Notes under the pieces: model-generated | Told to the model about the DNA's origin: nothing | The model's input: only the letters and a program-made list of their open reading frames with translations | The model's database searches: none | Made by a program: the position numbers and the translations under genes | Source of the DNA: Telmatactis stephensoni | Taxonomy: Eukaryota; Cnidaria; Anthozoa; Actiniaria; Isophelliidae | Direction of reading: 5' to 3' | Assembly (NCBI GenBank): GCA_029948255.1 | Contig: JALIZF010001759.1 | Coordinates: 293,501 to 357,500, forward strand | DNA length: 64,000 bases | Part shown: positions 63,301-64,000 of the stretch, piece by piece | Layout: each line of letters opens with the position of its first letter | How positions within the stretch are numbered: position 1 is the stretch's first letter

Positions 63301-63710
63301 TACTAGACTGGATCGATCTCAGATCGATCTAATGCTGTAGTGTGAACGGGGCGTAAAGACGGCTTCAGCGCATAGGATTAGGTACAACAAAACTTATGTA
63401 CATTCCAACGCAGCCCTTTTAAATCTCTAGGATGGGTGCCCACTACAGAAACAAAACTACAGGTGTAGAGCAAGACTTGGGCATCGAGCGTATCTACATC
63501 CACCCTGACTACAATGGGTATCCTGTACGATATGACCATGATATTGCCCTTATAAAACTCAATGAATCTGCTATTCTGAACAATGCTACTCAGTTAGTCT
63601 GTCTACCAGACGATAGTGTACAATTTCCTGCAGAAACGTACTGCTACATTACTGGATGGGGAACATTGACGCCAGGAGGTAATAAACCGAATAGCCTACA
63701 ACAAGCAAAG
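57345..63710 (+). CDS. MAM domain plus trypsin-like serine protease, 3' end outside window
   Basis: Exons 57345-57482, 57590-57852, 58076-58226, 58523-58751 and 63431-63710 join in phase. The first three encode a MAM domain ([55 protein letters not shown]) and a Pro/Lys-rich linker. The fourth starts the peptidase S1 domain after [41 protein letters not shown] with the catalytic His (codon 58702). The fifth carries [11 protein letters not shown] with the catalytic Asp (codon 63540) and the conserved GWGTLTPGG. The RIVGG site implies activation by cleavage after Arg. The catalytic Ser exon is beyond the window. At 63710 AAG|GTAACG looks like a donor, although the frame stays open to 63831. The gene is likely extracellular. 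Upstream exons are not identified, and the 4.7-kb intron is filled with repeats. Confidence 0.85.
58765..61743. mobile_element. 3-kb inverted-repeat element in the protease intron
   Basis: The left end CACAGCATGAAATGCTGTAT and the right end ATACAGCTTTTCATGCTGTG are inverted. Both arms are packed with CGTAAAG words, and the right arm carries a tandem repeat (61200-61520) with ATTGCTTTTGCGCATCTTT and CCATCACGAATATACCCGTA. No transposase is visible. A nested MITE lies at 60001-60415. Confidence 0.75.
60001..60415. mobile_element. 415-bp MITE with CCCGGGGG ends and 8-bp duplication
   Basis: CCCGGGGGGGGGACTCC and GGAGTCCCCCCCCCCCCGGG are terminal inverted repeats. The direct repeat ACATTTAA lies on both sides (59993-60000, 60416-60423). 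Inside, CCCTAAAAGGTACC recurs, with inverted GGACGGGGATGCTCGTCG. An 8-bp duplication suggests a hAT-like parent. Confidence 0.88.
61780..62700. repeat. Dispersed repeat with GTGGCTC boxes, copy 2, with an inverted partner
   Basis: Positions 62160-62540 match 45280-45660. The block at about 61795-61900 is the inverse of 62270-62400 (AAGGTTTTTCGTCTTGTGGTG against CACCACAAGACGAAAAACCT), so this copy is folded. The right end at 62640-62700 is the inverse of 45188-45250. Confidence 0.65.
63080..63213 (-). mobile_element. tRNA-derived SINE head and body
   Basis: The minus-strand B box GGTTCGATTCCCGGC and A-box-like TAGCGGTTCACCGC-type head (63145-63210) join a body with TTTTTCCTCCCTCAGTGAG, as in the SINE at 24.8-25.2 kb. 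Confidence 0.65.
63243..63352. mobile_element. 110-bp MITE with GGCCCCGTTCACA ends
   Basis: GGCCCCGTTCACATTACAG is inverted at CTGTAGTGTGAACGGGGC. Inner GATCGATCT words are also inverted. It lies about 80 bp before the acceptor of the last protease exon. Confidence 0.8.
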
Positions 63711-63814
63711 GTAACGGCCCAGGCAATTCTACCCCCTGGTTGCATGTATGACGATCCTGTAGCCATGAAAATAATTCCAGAAATCTCTTGCGTTCATTCA
63801 ACACAAATAAGTAA

Positions 63815-63897
63815 TAGAGTGGTTTTCGTATGAGTGGGAACACTGTACAGCTACGATACGATACGGTAAGTTTCCCACTCATACGAAAACGACTCTA
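63815..63897. mobile_element. 83-bp MITE with TA target site
   Basis: GAGTGGTTTTCGTATGAGTG on the left is inverted at CACTCATACGAAAACGACTC on the right, with TA on each side. It is related at its ends to 40173-40317. The open frame leaving the last protease exon runs into it and stops. Confidence 0.88.
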
Positions 63898-64000
63898 TAG
63901 TATAATAAGCATCAAAACTAAATTTGAACACGATTTTGATATACAACTGAACTTGTGTAGTGAAGGTAATAATATCAATCACACGTTTCTACTGTTACGT

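Overview
The window looks like a piece of a cnidarian nuclear genome, most likely an anthozoan such as a stony coral. It is AT-rich, has spliced genes with GT-AG introns, and is crowded with tRNA-derived SINEs, short inverted-repeat (MITE-like) elements, non-LTR retrotransposon ends and microsatellites. The assignment is an inference from gene style and repeat style; no marker gene fixes the species.

Left end (1-2012): exons of a plus-strand gene encode a Thr/Glu/Pro-rich stalk and the start of a SEA-like domain, and a decayed tRNA-type SINE follows. From 2013 to 12089 lies one large DNA transposon with two 651-bp terminal inverted repeats. It carries two convergent spliced genes: a PIF1-like helicase on the plus strand and a P/THAP9-like transposase on the minus strand, the latter with one frameshift. 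No target-site duplication is visible. The transposon abuts the first three exons of a minus-strand TAF8 gene (12217-12880) whose remaining exons are not found in the window.

Middle left (13690-24127): a plus-strand spliced gene joins an Asp-Asp-35-Glu integrase core, a Josephin-like cysteine protease, a Ulp1/C48 cysteine protease and an unrecognised C-terminal domain. It resembles Ginger-type integrase transposons or a host gene derived from one. Its long central exon needs frame changes at two places. Then come a tRNA-SINE (about 24.8-25.2 kb), an internally deleted LINE (25.6-27.3 kb) and several MITEs, one with a clean 9-bp target duplication.

Middle right (29.9-45 kb): a partial minus-strand exon, a small coiled-coil/zinc-knuckle gene (32176-32736), a complete three-exon F-box/LRR-type gene (34109-35423, minus), more MITEs, and 3' ends of REL-endonuclease non-LTR retrotransposons with (TAA)n tails. 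From 45 to 57 kb I see only repeats: dispersed repeats, an array of palindromes, inverted-repeat arms and GGAAA satellite.

Right end (57345-63710 and beyond): a plus-strand gene encodes a MAM domain followed by a trypsin-like serine protease. A 4.7-kb intron inside the protease domain holds a 3-kb inverted-repeat element, with a nested MITE that has a perfect 8-bp target duplication. The catalytic serine would lie past the window. The stalk/SEA exons at the left and the MAM-protease exons at the right are the kinds of module found together in enteropeptidase-like proteins, but nothing here proves they belong to one gene.
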